DNA from: Acidobacteriota bacterium
GTDB taxonomy: Bacteria > Acidobacteriota > Terriglobia > Terriglobales > Acidobacteriaceae
Length of the DNA: 64,000 nucleotides
Direction: 5' to 3'
Assembly (NCBI GenBank): GCA_021799405.1
Contig: JAJZAL010000001.1
Coordinates: 1 to 64,000, forward strand
Position numbers and translations under genes: made by a program. The notes under the pieces are model-generated. The model was not told where the DNA came from, ran no database searches, and worked only from the letters and a program-made list of their open reading frames with translations. Position 1 is the first letter of the stretch. Every line of letters starts with the position of its first letter. Shown piece by piece: positions 24,880 through 34,322 of this stretch.

Positions 24880-25788
24880 ATGCGAGAGAGGCTGGAATAC
24901 AGCGCGGTTTGGGTGCTGGTGCACGCTTTGCGGCTGCTGCCACGCGGCGTGGCACGGCGGGTGGCAGCGGCGCTGGGCGCTGCGGCCTGGCATGCAGTGC
25001 CGCGGCTTCGGCGGGTGGGTATGCGCAACCTGGAGCTGGCTTTCCCAGAGTGGCCAGAAGACAGGCGCACCGGCGTGCTGCGGCGGCTCTATCGGAACCT
25101 GGGCTGGCAACTGGCGGAATTCTGCCAGATGCCAAAGTATACGCGGGAAAGAGCGCAGCGGTTTATTCGTTATGAAGGGCTGGAGCATTACCTGGCGGCG
25201 CGGGAGCGCGGGCACGGGGTGATGATCGTAACCGGGCATCTGGGTGCGTGGGAGCTGTCGAGCTTCTGGCATTCGTTGATGGGGTATCCGATGTCGATGG
25301 TGATTCGGCGGTTGGATAACGCCCGTGTGGATGGGCTCGTAAACGGGATCCGATGCCTGCATGGGAACCGCGTACTGCACAAGGATGACTTCGCCCGCGG
25401 GCTGATTGGCGCGATGCGGCGGGGTGAGACGGTTGGCATCCTGATGGATACGAATATGACGCCACCGCAGGGCGTGTTTGTGCCATATTTTGGACGTCTG
25501 GCGTGTACGGCGTCCGGGCTGGCCCGCGTGGCGCGGAAGACGGGTGCGGCGGTGCTGCCGGGTTTCCTGCTATGGGAGGAAGCCGAGCGGAAATATGTAC
25601 TGCATTTTGGGCCCGAGATGGAGGTTGCGCGGGATGGGACGGACGAAGACGACGCGGTGACCAACACGGCGCGGTTTACGGCAGTGATTGAGGATTACGT
25701 GCGGCGGTATCCTGACCAGTGGCTGTGGGTTCACCGGCGCTGGAAGACGCGGCCGGTGGGCGAGGAACCGATCTACAACCGGAAATAG
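24880..25788 (+). CDS. LpxL/HtrB-type lipid A acyltransferase
   Basis: 302 aa from the ATG at 24880; a TTG at 24835 would add 15 residues. The N-terminal hydrophobic segment ([29 protein letters not shown]) is the usual membrane anchor. The catalytic motif H120-x4-E125 lies in [15 protein letters not shown], and ILMDTNMTP and [18 protein letters not shown] follow, as in the lysophospholipid/lauroyl acyltransferase family. It should add a secondary acyl chain to lipid A precursors at the inner membrane. lpxD starts ten bases after its stop, supporting an envelope-lipid operon. Confidence 0.9.
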   Translation: MRERLEYSAVWVLVHALRLLPRGVARRVAAALGAAAWHAVPRLRRVGMRNLELAFPEWPEDRRTGVLRRLYRNLGWQLAEFCQMPKYTRERAQRFIRYEGLEHYLAARERGHGVMIVTGHLGAWELSSFWHSLMGYPMSMVIRRLDNARVDGLVNGIRCLHGNRVLHKDDFARGLIGAMRRGETVGILMDTNMTPPQGVFVPYFGRLACTASGLARVARKTGAAVLPGFLLWEEAERKYVLHFGPEMEVARDGTDEDDAVTNTARFTAVIEDYVRRYPDQWLWVHRRWKTRPVGEEPIYNRK

Positions 25789-25798
25789 AGGGGAACGG

Positions 25799-26809
25799 AT
25801 GAAACTGACGGAGCTGGCAAGGGCACTGGGCGAGAGCTGCGAACTGGGTGGCCATGCTGACCCAGAGGTGCAGGGCGTGAGCAGTGCGAGGCTGGCGACG
25901 GCGGAGTCACTGGTGTTTGCCGAGGATGAGGCATCGCTGGCGGTGGCGCTTGATTCCATGGCGGCGGCGGTAGTGGTGAAGCCGGGCCTGGTGGATGCAG
26001 CAGCAGGCAGGAAGGCGCTTCTGGTGGCGCATCATCCGAAGCTGGTGTTTGCGCGGGCGGCGAAGCAGCTGCTGCCGGTTGCGAAAGCGGCGGGAGTGGA
26101 TGAGTGCGCGGCAGTGAGTGAGACGGCGGTGCTGGGAGAGGGGGTTTTCATTGGGCCGTACGCCGTGATTGGGCCGGGCGCGTCGATTGGCACGGGGACG
26201 CGGATTGAGGCTGGCGCCGTGATTGGCGAGGGTGTTCGCGTTGGCGCGGAGTGCCGGATTTATCCGCGGGTAGTGGTATATCCGGGGACCGAACTGGGTG
26301 ATCGCGTGGTGGTGCATGCGGGTGCGGTGCTGGGCGGTGACGGGTTTGGATACGTGCGCGATGGGGCGACGGGCGAATATGTCCAGTTCCCGCAGCAGGG
26401 GCGGCTGGTGATTGAGGACGATGTCGAGATTGGCGCGAATACGACGATTGATCGTGGGGCGCTGGAAGAGACGCGGATTGAGCGCGGGGTCAAGGTCGAT
26501 AACCTGGTTCACCTGGGCCATAACGTCAGCGTGGGGCGGAATGTAGTGATCGCGGCGCTGACGGGGATTTCGGGATCGAGCAGCGTGGGCGCGGGCGCGG
26601 TGGTGGGCGGCCAGGTGGGGATGGGCGATCATGCGTCGATTGGCGAGGGCGTGATTGTGGGCTCGGGTGCGGGGATTCTTCCACATAAGCATCTGCGGGG
26701 TGCGGGGACGGTGTTCTGGGGGACCCCGGCCAAGCCGCTGCGGGCATATCTGAAGGAACTGGCGACGCTGGCGCGACTGACGCGGCGTGGCGGCAGGGAC
26801 GGAGAATAG
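25799..26809 (+). CDS. lpxD: UDP-3-O-acylglucosamine N-acyltransferase
   Basis: 336 aa from the ATG at 25799 with GAGGGGA just upstream. The N-terminal uridine-binding domain (about 1-100) precedes a left-handed beta-helix built of I/V-G-x-x-x hexapeptide repeats (residues about 105-300). The catalytic histidine region is [12 protein letters not shown] (H238, H241), and [19 protein letters not shown] is the conserved LpxD block. It transfers an acyl chain from ACP to the 2-amino group in the third step of lipid A synthesis. It sits between the LpxL-type gene and the P-loop gene in one tight cluster. Confidence 0.94.
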   Translation: MKLTELARALGESCELGGHADPEVQGVSSARLATAESLVFAEDEASLAVALDSMAAAVVVKPGLVDAAAGRKALLVAHHPKLVFARAAKQLLPVAKAAGVDECAAVSETAVLGEGVFIGPYAVIGPGASIGTGTRIEAGAVIGEGVRVGAECRIYPRVVVYPGTELGDRVVVHAGAVLGGDGFGYVRDGATGEYVQFPQQGRLVIEDDVEIGANTTIDRGALEETRIERGVKVDNLVHLGHNVSVGRNVVIAALTGISGSSSVGAGAVVGGQVGMGDHASIGEGVIVGSGAGILPHKHLRGAGTVFWGTPAKPLRAYLKELATLARLTRRGGRDGE

Positions 26810-26811
26810 CG

Positions 26812-27465
26812 GTGGCGATTGTCGTCGTGGGCGGGCATTCCCGGAACATTGGGAAGACCTCCGTGGTGGCGGGGCTGATTGCGGCGATGCCCGAGATGCG
26901 ATGGACGGCGATGAAGATTACGCAGTATGGGCATGGGTTCTGCTCGGCGAATGGGGAGCCGTGCGACTGCCAGACGGCCGATCACTCGGTGGCAGTAAGT
27001 GTGGAAGAGGACGCGACGACGGGAACGGATACGTCGCGTTTTCTGGCGGCGGGCGCGGCCCGATGCCTGTGGGTGCGGACGCGGATGGGGATGCTGGGTG
27101 AGGTGATGCCGCGGATTCGGCGAGAGCTGGAGACGGCTGAGAACGCAATTCTGGAGTCGAACAGTGTGATGCGGTTTTTGCGGCCGGACTTGTATCTGAC
27201 GGTGCTGGATGCGGGGACGGCGGACTTTAAGGACTCGGCGCGGCTGTTTCTGGATCGGGCGGACGCGGTAGTGTTGAATGCCTCGGGTGAAGGGTTGGAG
27301 CCGCAATGGGAGGGGGTTTCGGGGCGGCTGATTGCACGGAAGCCGCGATTTCGCATTGCTCCGCCAGGATTTATGAGCACCGAGCTTGTCGAATTTGTGA
27401 GGGCGAGGCTGGGCGGGAGTGCGCGTCCGGCGAATCGCACGCGTTGCGCGCCCGACTCCCCCTAA
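26812..27465 (+). CDS. MobB-like P-loop NTPase of unknown role
   Basis: 217 aa with a GTG start two bases after the lpxD stop. The Walker A motif GGHSRNIGKTS is at residues 7-17, followed by a KITQYGHG segment resembling switch regions of MobB (molybdopterin guanine dinucleotide synthesis factor) and related GTPases. A CDCQ motif sits near residue 50. No molybdopterin gene is nearby; the position behind lpxD suggests an envelope-related or regulatory function instead, which is only inference. The C-terminus is short and basic. Confidence 0.62.
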   Translation: MAIVVVGGHSRNIGKTSVVAGLIAAMPEMRWTAMKITQYGHGFCSANGEPCDCQTADHSVAVSVEEDATTGTDTSRFLAAGAARCLWVRTRMGMLGEVMPRIRRELETAENAILESNSVMRFLRPDLYLTVLDAGTADFKDSARLFLDRADAVVLNASGEGLEPQWEGVSGRLIARKPRFRIAPPGFMSTELVEFVRARLGGSARPANRTRCAPDSP

Positions 27466-27567
27466 CTTTACTTTGCGTTGTTCGGCTTGACTTCGGAGCG
27501 GCGCCATTTTGATTGCCGAGCCGCATGCCTGATTTGCAGGGCTGTTTCTCCGGGGATAAACTGACGC

Positions 27568-28785
27568 GTGCGGTCCGTGAGGTCCCTCCCGGTATTCCAG
27601 GCAACGCTCCTTTCGCTGCTGGCGCTTATTGTGGCACCATGCGCGTTTGCGGCCAAGCTTGTCACGGTGGAGCAGCTGAGCCAGATCATCGTTTCTTCCC
27701 AGAAGGAAACGGATGCCGAGGTTGCAAAGGGCTTGTCCGGCCTGCAACTGACGGAGCGGTTGAGCGACGAGAAGCTCGCTGCGCTTGAAGCGGAGCTTCC
27801 CGGAACCGAGTCGCGCCAGACGCTGGTGATCCTTGCCGATCAGGCCGTATTCCTTCCTTTACCGGCGAGAGAGATTCCGGATCGGCCGGCGCCTACCATC
27901 CAGCAGCAGGAAGAGATCATCGGCAAGTCTGCTGATTACGTTTTGACTGCGTTGCGCCACATGCCGAATTTGTTTGCCCGAATGGACACTACCGGCTACC
28001 AATACTCGCCGGCGGGAAAACAGTTCCAAACTCCGACGACGGGCCGGGTTACGGCTTACGAGCCGATGCATGTGGTCGGCCGGTCGACCGTAACGGTTCT
28101 ATATCGCCATGGTAAAGAAGTCATTGAGAAAGGTGGACGAGAGCGAGACCGCGCCGATTCACCGGGGGCTTTCATGACCACCTACGGCGAGTTTGGCCCG
28201 ATTTTTTCGGTGATTTACGGGGATCTGCCCAAAGGCAAGCTGGCATGGGGCCACTGGGTGCAGGGGCAGAACGGGCTCGATGCAGTCTTCCATTTCGAGG
28301 TGCCGAAGCGGGCATCGCATTACCTGATCGGTTTCTGCTGTATTTACGGGCGACCTTACCGAGGCTTCAGCGCTTATCATGGTGAACTCGAGATTGATCC
28401 GTCGGATGGAACCATCCTTCGCGTGACCGTGGTGGCGACGGTGGAACGTGCACCCCTTAACCAATGGGGAATCATGGTGAAGTATGGCCCGGTTGAGTTG
28501 GGCGGACGGAAGTATTACTGCCCAGTCAGAAGCGTTGCTGTATTCCGCACCCCTATGCCGGGACCTATTGCGAGATTCCCCGCGCATGACGCGACGATGC
28601 CGTCGATGTATCTCTCATCCGGAAGGTTTGTGCCCATGGAGACCCAGGTGAATGACAGCGTTTTCGAAGACTATCATCTGTTTCGGGCGAAGGTGCAGAT
28701 TATGCCGGACAAGAAGAATTTCCTGGTCAAGCCCAAGCGATCCAGGGCTGCGCATGGTTCGTCCGGGAGTAAGGATCGACCTTGA
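27568..28785 (+). CDS. Exported protein of unknown function
   Basis: 405 aa with a GTG start and a signal peptide (SLPVFQATLLSLLALIVAPCAFA) ending near residue 28. A helical N-terminal section (about 30-100, with LTERLSDEKLAALEAELPG) precedes a beta-rich body with repeated short strands such as YHGELEIDPSDGTILRVTVVATVERAP. No catalytic motif is recognised. Similar exported proteins with a lipid- or outer-membrane-associated beta-domain are common in acidobacteria, so an envelope role is plausible but unproven. It converges on the TonB-dependent receptor gene, 104 bases away. Confidence 0.7.
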   Translation: MRSVRSLPVFQATLLSLLALIVAPCAFAAKLVTVEQLSQIIVSSQKETDAEVAKGLSGLQLTERLSDEKLAALEAELPGTESRQTLVILADQAVFLPLPAREIPDRPAPTIQQQEEIIGKSADYVLTALRHMPNLFARMDTTGYQYSPAGKQFQTPTTGRVTAYEPMHVVGRSTVTVLYRHGKEVIEKGGRERDRADSPGAFMTTYGEFGPIFSVIYGDLPKGKLAWGHWVQGQNGLDAVFHFEVPKRASHYLIGFCCIYGRPYRGFSAYHGELEIDPSDGTILRVTVVATVERAPLNQWGIMVKYGPVELGGRKYYCPVRSVAVFRTPMPGPIARFPAHDATMPSMYLSSGRFVPMETQVNDSVFEDYHLFRAKVQIMPDKKNFLVKPKRSRAAHGSSGSKDRP

Positions 28786-28889
28786 CGGCGCGACGGGAGA
28801 GGCAGGCGTTGCGCGGTAGGATCCATTGGCTGAGTTCTATGATGGTGTCCACGGCGGAAGGCGGTTTGCGGTGTGAGTTTCCGGGCCGG

Positions 28890-31169
28890 CTAGAAGTGGA
28901 AGCGATAGCGGAGCTGGGCGTAGATTTCGCGCGGGGCGTTGTAGTGGAATCCGCCGAAGGTAAGACTGTTGTCTAGCAAGACGCGGGAATCGGCGGCATT
29001 GAGCGCGGTGAGGCTGAGCTGGTAGTGGCGACCGAGAGATTTGCCGGCGGCGAGGTCGATGGTGGTGTTTTGGGGCAGATAGTTGCCGGGGTATTGGGCG
29101 GTCTGGACGCCATTGGAGAATCCTGAACCGTAATAGAGATTGATGGATGCGTAGGCGTGCGAGGGCAAATGTGCGTTGAAGCCGGTGTTGAGGGTGTTGC
29201 GCTGATCGTGGTCGAGGGGCGTGTAGCCGGGCGGAACAGCGCATGCGGGCGAGCTGGACGGATAGCAGATGAGGCCGCCGGTGATGGCTCCGCGCTGCTG
29301 GGCGAGCTGGTTGGAGTAGGCGAGATGGAATGCACCGTACTTCCAGAGGCGGGGTGAGCGGAGGGTGAGCTCCCAGGCCTGAATAAGGGCGCCGTCGATG
29401 GTGACGGGGATGAAGATGCTGGACTCGCCAACGTTGCTGTGGTCGAGGAAGTTGTTGGCGCGGGTTTCGAAGTTGTCGGCGGAGAGGGTCCAGCCGTGGA
29501 TGGGGATGGTGACGCCGAACTGGTGTTCCTCGTCACGCTCGCCGTGGAGGGGCTCGAAGCTGGTATTGGTGGATTGGGCGTAGGCGAGCAGCGGGCCCGA
29601 GACGCTGGTAAGCGGCGGCGGCTGGTAGAAATGGCCGTAGAAGCCGCGGAAGACCCAGTGGAGCCAGGGGATTTCGACGGCGAGGCCGATGCGGGGGAAG
29701 AGGTAGTTCTCGTTGATTGCTGCGGAGAAGATTGACTCGCGGAGGCCGCCGAAGAGGGTGACCCAGCGGCTGGGTTTGTATGCGTCTTCCACATAGAACT
29801 CGACGACGGCGCCGTTGACGATGTTGCGTTCGGCGACTGAGGGAGAACCGTCAGAGAAGGTGGAGCCGAAGAAGTCATTCTCATGCTGGCCGTAGGAGTA
29901 GAGGCCGACCTTAACGGTGTGATTTGCCACTATTGAGGTTACAGATGTCTGTAGGCCGGTGTAATTGCCAGTCTGATCGGAGGTGGTTGCGGCGGGAGCG
30001 TCGTGCGGGCCTGGGACGTAGTGAGCTCGATTGAAGTGGTAGAAGGGCGAGATGCTGAGCAGCACGGATGGCGAGAAGTTGTGAATCCAGGTGAAAGCGG
30101 TGAAGGCGTCGGTTTCGTGCTCGCCGTCGCGAAGCTGGCTGGTGGGGAAGATCTGGTTTTCGTAGTCGTTGGGGTTGGGGTCGTAGGGAATCTGGTAGTA
30201 GTCGGCGCGGGCCTGCGAGGCGAAGCGAAGCTGGTCGTTGGGCGTGGGGTTGTAGATGAGCGAGTTGAAGCCTCCGTAGCCGTTTTCGGCGTCGTGGTAA
30301 GGTTGGGGGATGGGCGGCATGAGTCCATAACTGCTGCGGTTACCATTTGCGCTGAGGTACCAGGCGAAGCGCTCGGAGTGGCTGCCGAAGCTGAGCTGGT
30401 CGTTGGTTTGGGCGTAGCTGCCGCCGCTGAGGACCAGTTCACCGCCGCGATTGCGCTCGAATCCGTTGCGGGGAACGATGTCGAAGATGGCGTAGGTGCG
30501 GTCGCCCAGGTCGGCCTGATAGCTGCCGCGCTCGATGTCGAGGTAGTCGATATCGAGGGGGTCGATGGCAGGGCCAATATTGCTGCCGATGTTAGTGTTG
30601 GGGATCTGGACGCCGTCGATGAGCCAGGCAAGCTGGTGGCCGCCACGGACGTGGAGCATGTCATGCACCATGTATGCGCCGGGTGTGTAGTCGGTGATCA
30701 TGGCGAGCGAGTTGGTGAGGCTGGCGCCGGGGGTCTGGGCGATCTGGCGGCGGCTGACGAGAGTGGTGGGCGTCATGGAGTCCGGCTGCAGGCTGGAGGT
30801 CTGCGCGCTGACCTCGGTGGTCTGGGTGACGATGGCGACGGTGAGAGCAAAGTGCAGGACAGGGCGGCTGTTGGCGGTGATTGCGACTACCTGTTTTTGC
30901 GAGGTGAAATCTGTAGCCGTGACGGTGACGATATAGACTCCAGCCGGAACGCTGTTGAAGCGGAAGATGCCGTCGGGGCCGGTGGTTTGGGAAAACGTGA
31001 GCGCGGAGTCCGCTGCGTGGAGGGTGACATGCGCACCGCGAATGGGGCGGTGCTGGGGGTCGTGGATGATGCCTTCGACGGGAGCAAAGATGGAGGCGCG
31101 AGCAGAAGGCGATGCTGCGAAAAGGCAAGCGGCGCACAGGATTACAAGTACGACAGAGAGAGGACGCAT
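28890..31169 (-). CDS. TonB-dependent receptor with carboxypeptidase-regulatory-like domain
   Basis: 759 aa. After the signal peptide (ending near residue 25) come a CarboxypepD_reg-like beta-sandwich (about 30-110: VEGIIHDPQHRPIRGAHVTLHAAD), a plug domain (about 120-225 with MLHVRGGHQLAWLIDGVQIPN) and a beta-barrel ending in LRYRFHF, with the terminal aromatic residue needed for outer-membrane assembly. It should import a bulky ligand using TonB energy; the ligand is unknown. It lies 52 bases downstream of the VWA gene on the same strand, so both may be one operon. Confidence 0.9.
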   Translation of the reverse strand: MRPLSVVLVILCAACLFAASPSARASIFAPVEGIIHDPQHRPIRGAHVTLHAADSALTFSQTTGPDGIFRFNSVPAGVYIVTVTATDFTSQKQVVAITANSRPVLHFALTVAIVTQTTEVSAQTSSLQPDSMTPTTLVSRRQIAQTPGASLTNSLAMITDYTPGAYMVHDMLHVRGGHQLAWLIDGVQIPNTNIGSNIGPAIDPLDIDYLDIERGSYQADLGDRTYAIFDIVPRNGFERNRGGELVLSGGSYAQTNDQLSFGSHSERFAWYLSANGNRSSYGLMPPIPQPYHDAENGYGGFNSLIYNPTPNDQLRFASQARADYYQIPYDPNPNDYENQIFPTSQLRDGEHETDAFTAFTWIHNFSPSVLLSISPFYHFNRAHYVPGPHDAPAATTSDQTGNYTGLQTSVTSIVANHTVKVGLYSYGQHENDFFGSTFSDGSPSVAERNIVNGAVVEFYVEDAYKPSRWVTLFGGLRESIFSAAINENYLFPRIGLAVEIPWLHWVFRGFYGHFYQPPPLTSVSGPLLAYAQSTNTSFEPLHGERDEEHQFGVTIPIHGWTLSADNFETRANNFLDHSNVGESSIFIPVTIDGALIQAWELTLRSPRLWKYGAFHLAYSNQLAQQRGAITGGLICYPSSSPACAVPPGYTPLDHDQRNTLNTGFNAHLPSHAYASINLYYGSGFSNGVQTAQYPGNYLPQNTTIDLAAGKSLGRHYQLSLTALNAADSRVLLDNSLTFGGFHYNAPREIYAQLRYRFHF

Positions 31170-31221
31170 ACGAGCGGGGACCTTGCGTGAAGTGAATGAG
31201 ACGCGGCGCGGGGACGCATCA

Positions 31222-32412
31222 CTATTTCTGTGGCCGCCAGTAGCCTTCGGTCATCTGGACGAAGAGGCCTTTTTGCTTGGGTTTGAGGATGATGTGGTGG
31301 AAGCCGGGATCGCTTGAGGCTTTGGTGCGTGTATAGCGGAGAATGTAAGCGTCATTCATCTGGTCGGCGATCTGCGCGAGAAGCGTCTGGAGGCTGGCGC
31401 GCCTGCTGTCGAACATTTCGCCGCCTGTATGACCGCAGATGTCGGCGAGAACTCCTTTGCCGTTGACGCGGCGGCTGGGTGCGGGTGGGGGTGGCTGGGA
31501 AGTTCCACCACCGCCGGGATAGCCCCCTGGATACCCACCGGGATATCCGCCTGGGTATCCGCCGGGGTAACCGCCTGGGTATCCGCCGGGATAGCCGCCA
31601 GGGTAGCCGCCAGGGTAGCCGAGGCCGCTGCGTCGGTTCATGTTCTTATGGAATTTCTCAGGCGGCGGGACGCCTTTGAAATAGATGGCATAGACTTCGA
31701 CGCCATTTCGCTGCGCGGCATTGATGGCGGCGTTCATGGTTTCCTTGCTGCCGCGGTCAACACCGTCGGAAAAGATGATGAGGGCTTTGCGCCCGGACTC
31801 CTTGTTGAGCACCTGTGTGGATGCAAGGTAGATGGCGTCGTAGAGCGCGGCTCCACCGGGACGCTGTTTGCGGCGTCGTTTGGTGGCGCCGGAGGCGGAG
31901 TATGCACCGTTGCTGTCGCCGTTGAACTGGGGGACGCCGATTTGGGTGAGCGCCCGGTGTAGTTTTTGCGTAGAGGGCGATGGATCTTCAAGGAGATCGA
32001 CGTCGAGGTTGAACTGCATGACGAAGGCTTTGACGCGTGAGTTGGAGCCGGCCATGAGGCGATCGAAGAATTTTTCTCCGGTGCGGCGCTCTGCGGGGAG
32101 CCAGGAGCTCATGCCGGGGCCGGTTTGCGCGACGAGGCCGACGGTGAGCGGCAGGGAAGTGTCGGGCGCGAAGGCCTGGATGGTTTGCGGGTGGGTGTTG
32201 TCCGTGAGAGTGAAGTCCGCTGCAGTGAGGTTAGGGACGAGTGTGCCTTTTTTGTTGTGAATGAGAACGGGGACAAAGACGTGGCGATTCTGCGATGGGG
32301 TGAGCTGCGCGGCGGGATTGCCTGAAGCGGACGGGGCGGAGGCAGTTTGCGCGGCGGCTGCGCAACAGAGAAGCGCGGCGAGAGCGACGGAGAATGCGGA
32401 CGAGAGTTTCAT
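31222..32412 (-). CDS. Exported VWA-type protein with a GGYP tandem repeat
   Basis: 396 aa from the ATG at 32412; a GTG at 32436 would add eight residues. Signal peptide to about residue 23. The N-terminal VFVPVLIHNKKGTLVPNLTAADFTLTDN is the usual entry strand of acidobacterial VWFA-related proteins. The VWA fold spans about residues 90-250 with LTVGLVAQTGPGMSS in place of the canonical DxSxS, then KALIIFSDGVDRGS. Nine GGYP units (about 265-300) form a flexible linker before the C-terminal ADICGHTGGEMFD domain. Substitution in the DxSxS site suggests weak or no metal binding. It precedes the TonB receptor gene. Confidence 0.82.
   Translation of the reverse strand: MKLSSAFSVALAALLCCAAAAQTASAPSASGNPAAQLTPSQNRHVFVPVLIHNKKGTLVPNLTAADFTLTDNTHPQTIQAFAPDTSLPLTVGLVAQTGPGMSSWLPAERRTGEKFFDRLMAGSNSRVKAFVMQFNLDVDLLEDPSPSTQKLHRALTQIGVPQFNGDSNGAYSASGATKRRRKQRPGGAALYDAIYLASTQVLNKESGRKALIIFSDGVDRGSKETMNAAINAAQRNGVEVYAIYFKGVPPPEKFHKNMNRRSGLGYPGGYPGGYPGGYPGGYPGGYPGGYPGGYPGGYPGGGGTSQPPPPAPSRRVNGKGVLADICGHTGGEMFDSRRASLQTLLAQIADQMNDAYILRYTRTKASSDPGFHHIILKPKQKGLFVQMTEGYWRPQK
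31513..31620. repeat. Nine 12-bp tandem repeats inside the VWA gene
   Basis: Nine units of the type GCC(A/T/G)GGGTA(T/G/A)CC encode GGYP on the minus strand. Units differ mostly at third codon positions, so the protein repeat is conserved better than the DNA. Confidence 0.9.
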
Positions 32413-32496
32413 GGCAAAGCCGGGGTGAAGGCTCACGTAACAGTATCTATAAACCGGACGGAAGAATGCAGCAAGGATTGTGAGCCGATGGCGGCA

Positions 32497-32526
32497 AAGG
32501 AAAAGCGCGGAGTGGTCATCCGCGCT
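32497..32526 (-). terminator. Intrinsic terminator of the comF-HNH operon
   Basis: AGCGCGGA (32504-32511) and TCCGCGCT (32519-32526) form an 8-bp stem. On the minus strand it is followed by TTTTCCTTT, 30 bases past the HNH stop codon. Confidence 0.75.
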
Positions 32527-32556
32527 TCTTGAGACGGGAAAATTTGGAAAAACCGC

Positions 32557-33183
32557 TCAGTAGTAGAGGTATTTGCGCCACTTCTGGTCGGAGTGGCCGA
32601 TCATGCGCATGATGTGGCGGCTGGTGTGGAGCGAGAAGGGGCGCGGCTCACGCAAGAGCTTCATGTCAGTGAGTTCGCCGAGCAGCTGATTACCTTTGCG
32701 GCGATTGCAGGGGTGGCAGCAGGCGACGAGGTTCTCCCAGGTGGAAAGGCCGCCGCGCGAACGTGGGATGACGTGATCGAGGGTGAGCTCGCCAGCCGTG
32801 AGTACGACGCCGCAGTATTGGCAGGTGTTGCGGTCACGCAGGAGGATGTTTTTGCGCGAGAGGGCGCGCGTCTGGTGCGGGATGCGGCGGTACTCGAGCA
32901 GACGGATGACGGAAGGCAGAGGCATGAGGACGCGCGCGGCGTGGAGGATGGCGTCATGCTCTTCTTCTGTTTTAGCGACGCCTTTGAGCACGAGAACGAG
33001 GGCGCGGCGAGCGCCGCAAATGTTGATGGGTTCATAGGACGCATTGAGCACGAGCACGGGTGTCTGCATGGCGTGATGCGAGGCCGGCGTGCGGAATTCT
33101 GCGGCCGGTGCTTGTGTCATGGTGTGGCACTTGGCAAGCGATTTTTGCTTGCGAGCGTGGACCGTGTTTTTCCCGAGCGACAT
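32557..33183 (-). CDS. HNH endonuclease family protein
   Basis: 208 aa from the ATG at 33183, which has GGGGGA upstream; the longer frame to 33555 runs over the ComF gene. The C-terminal half is an HNH nuclease: CQYCG (first zinc pair), [33 protein letters not shown] (catalytic H-x-x-P and second zinc pair), then RPFSLHT. The N-terminal [22 protein letters not shown] is the conserved leader of this widespread chromosomal family, not of a restriction enzyme. The start lies ten bases after the ComF stop. The cellular function is unknown; a link to DNA uptake is suggested only by the neighbour. Confidence 0.88.
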   Translation of the reverse strand: MSLGKNTVHARKQKSLAKCHTMTQAPAAEFRTPASHHAMQTPVLVLNASYEPINICGARRALVLVLKGVAKTEEEHDAILHAARVLMPLPSVIRLLEYRRIPHQTRALSRKNILLRDRNTCQYCGVVLTAGELTLDHVIPRSRGGLSTWENLVACCHPCNRRKGNQLLGELTDMKLLREPRPFSLHTSRHIMRMIGHSDQKWRKYLYY

Positions 33184-33193
33184 GATTTCCCCC

Positions 33194-34171
33194 TTATCGG
33201 TTTTGAGTCGTGACGGTTCCCCAGAAGGCGACATCTTCGTGCATGGGCAGCTCGGGCGTGGAGGCCGGAGCCGCAACTTCGTCTGAGAAAGCAGAGCGAA
33301 CCTGACCGTAAAGCGCCTCATAGCGCTGGGCGCGGGCGACGGTGGCCACATAGACGCTGGCCGCGCCGGCACGCATGAGCGCCTGGCTGCAGGCGCGCGC
33401 GGTGGCGCCGGTGGTGTAGATGTCGTCGACGAGGAGGATATGGCGGCCTGCGACAACGCGCTGTGCTCGTTTGCCGGAGATGAAAAAAGCGCCACGCACG
33501 TTGGCGCGGCGCTGGCGCGGGCTGAGTCCGGCCTGACTTTCCGTGGCCCTGCCACGCTCGAGAGCTTCAGTGGCTAGCTGCAGGCTTAATTGCGGATGCT
33601 TCCGCCGGAGACTGCGGGCAAGACCGCGCGCGAGAAGCTCCGCCTGATTGAAGCCGCGACGGCGCCTACGGCTGCGATGCAGGGGGACAGGCACGACAAG
33701 CAGGGATTGGGGCAGGTTAGCTATTTCGAGGACACGGGCGGCCAGCAGTGCGCCAAGGCGCGGAGCGATGGGTTCGATGCGATCGTATTTGAGCAGATGG
33801 AGAAGCTGGCGGAGTTCATCCTGATAGACGCCCCAGGCCACGGCGAGCGCGAAGGGCGGCTTGGCCATGCGGCAGACGCGGCAGAGTGTTTCCGGAGCGG
33901 CGGGAGTGGGGACGAAATCGACGCCGAGGTGCTCTCCGCAGCGGGAGCAGAGCGAACCGGACTGGGCTTGGAGGTGATTCCAGCAGGAAGTGCAGATGGG
34001 GGCTGTAGTTAGTTCAGCGAGCGGAGTGCCGCAGAGGCGGCACGGAGATGGGAACAAAACCGTAGAGACAGCGTTGAGGGTTCGGCTCGGGGTACTTCGA
34101 AGCACGCGAACCACCGCGCGCCAATCCGATGTTCCGGATGGCGCATGCTGATTCAGTGGCGCATGCTGCAC
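33194..34171 (-). CDS. comF: ComF family phosphoribosyltransferase-like protein
   Basis: 325 aa with a GTG start; the true start may lie further in. The N-terminus has eight cysteines in CxxC pairs (C44/C47, C60/C63, C75/C78, C97/C100) forming a double zinc ribbon. The C-terminal type I phosphoribosyltransferase fold has [21 protein letters not shown] and the PRPP-binding loop [14 protein letters not shown] at about 245-258. ComF proteins act in transformation DNA uptake, with a still unclear enzymatic role. It is followed by the HNH gene ten bases later. Confidence 0.9.
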   Translation of the reverse strand: MQHAPLNQHAPSGTSDWRAVVRVLRSTPSRTLNAVSTVLFPSPCRLCGTPLAELTTAPICTSCWNHLQAQSGSLCSRCGEHLGVDFVPTPAAPETLCRVCRMAKPPFALAVAWGVYQDELRQLLHLLKYDRIEPIAPRLGALLAARVLEIANLPQSLLVVPVPLHRSRRRRRGFNQAELLARGLARSLRRKHPQLSLQLATEALERGRATESQAGLSPRQRRANVRGAFFISGKRAQRVVAGRHILLVDDIYTTGATARACSQALMRAGAASVYVATVARAQRYEALYGQVRSAFSDEVAAPASTPELPMHEDVAFWGTVTTQNR

Positions 34172-34297
34172 GCTGCGGAAGGCTCACCCCTCGCGGCAAG
34201 CCGGACTGAGAGCGCCCGGCTCCCGTATGGCCAAAAGTATACGAGCAATGCCTCGAGACTGCAACGCCAGAGATGCCGTTGCGCGCGGTGCCGAGAC

Positions 34298-34322
34298 TAG
34301 GGCCTTCTCATGGAAGGCCCTA
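34298..34322. other. Hairpin at the 3' end of the trehalase gene
   Basis: TAGGGCCTT (34298-34306) and AAGGCCCTA (34314-34322) pair perfectly around a 7-base loop, and include the trehalase stop codon. There is no U-tract, so it is a possible mRNA-end structure rather than a clear terminator. Confidence 0.5.

Noticed and set aside
31513..31620. CRISPR array
   Set aside because: Units are 12 bp, have no spacers and encode an in-frame GGYP repeat.
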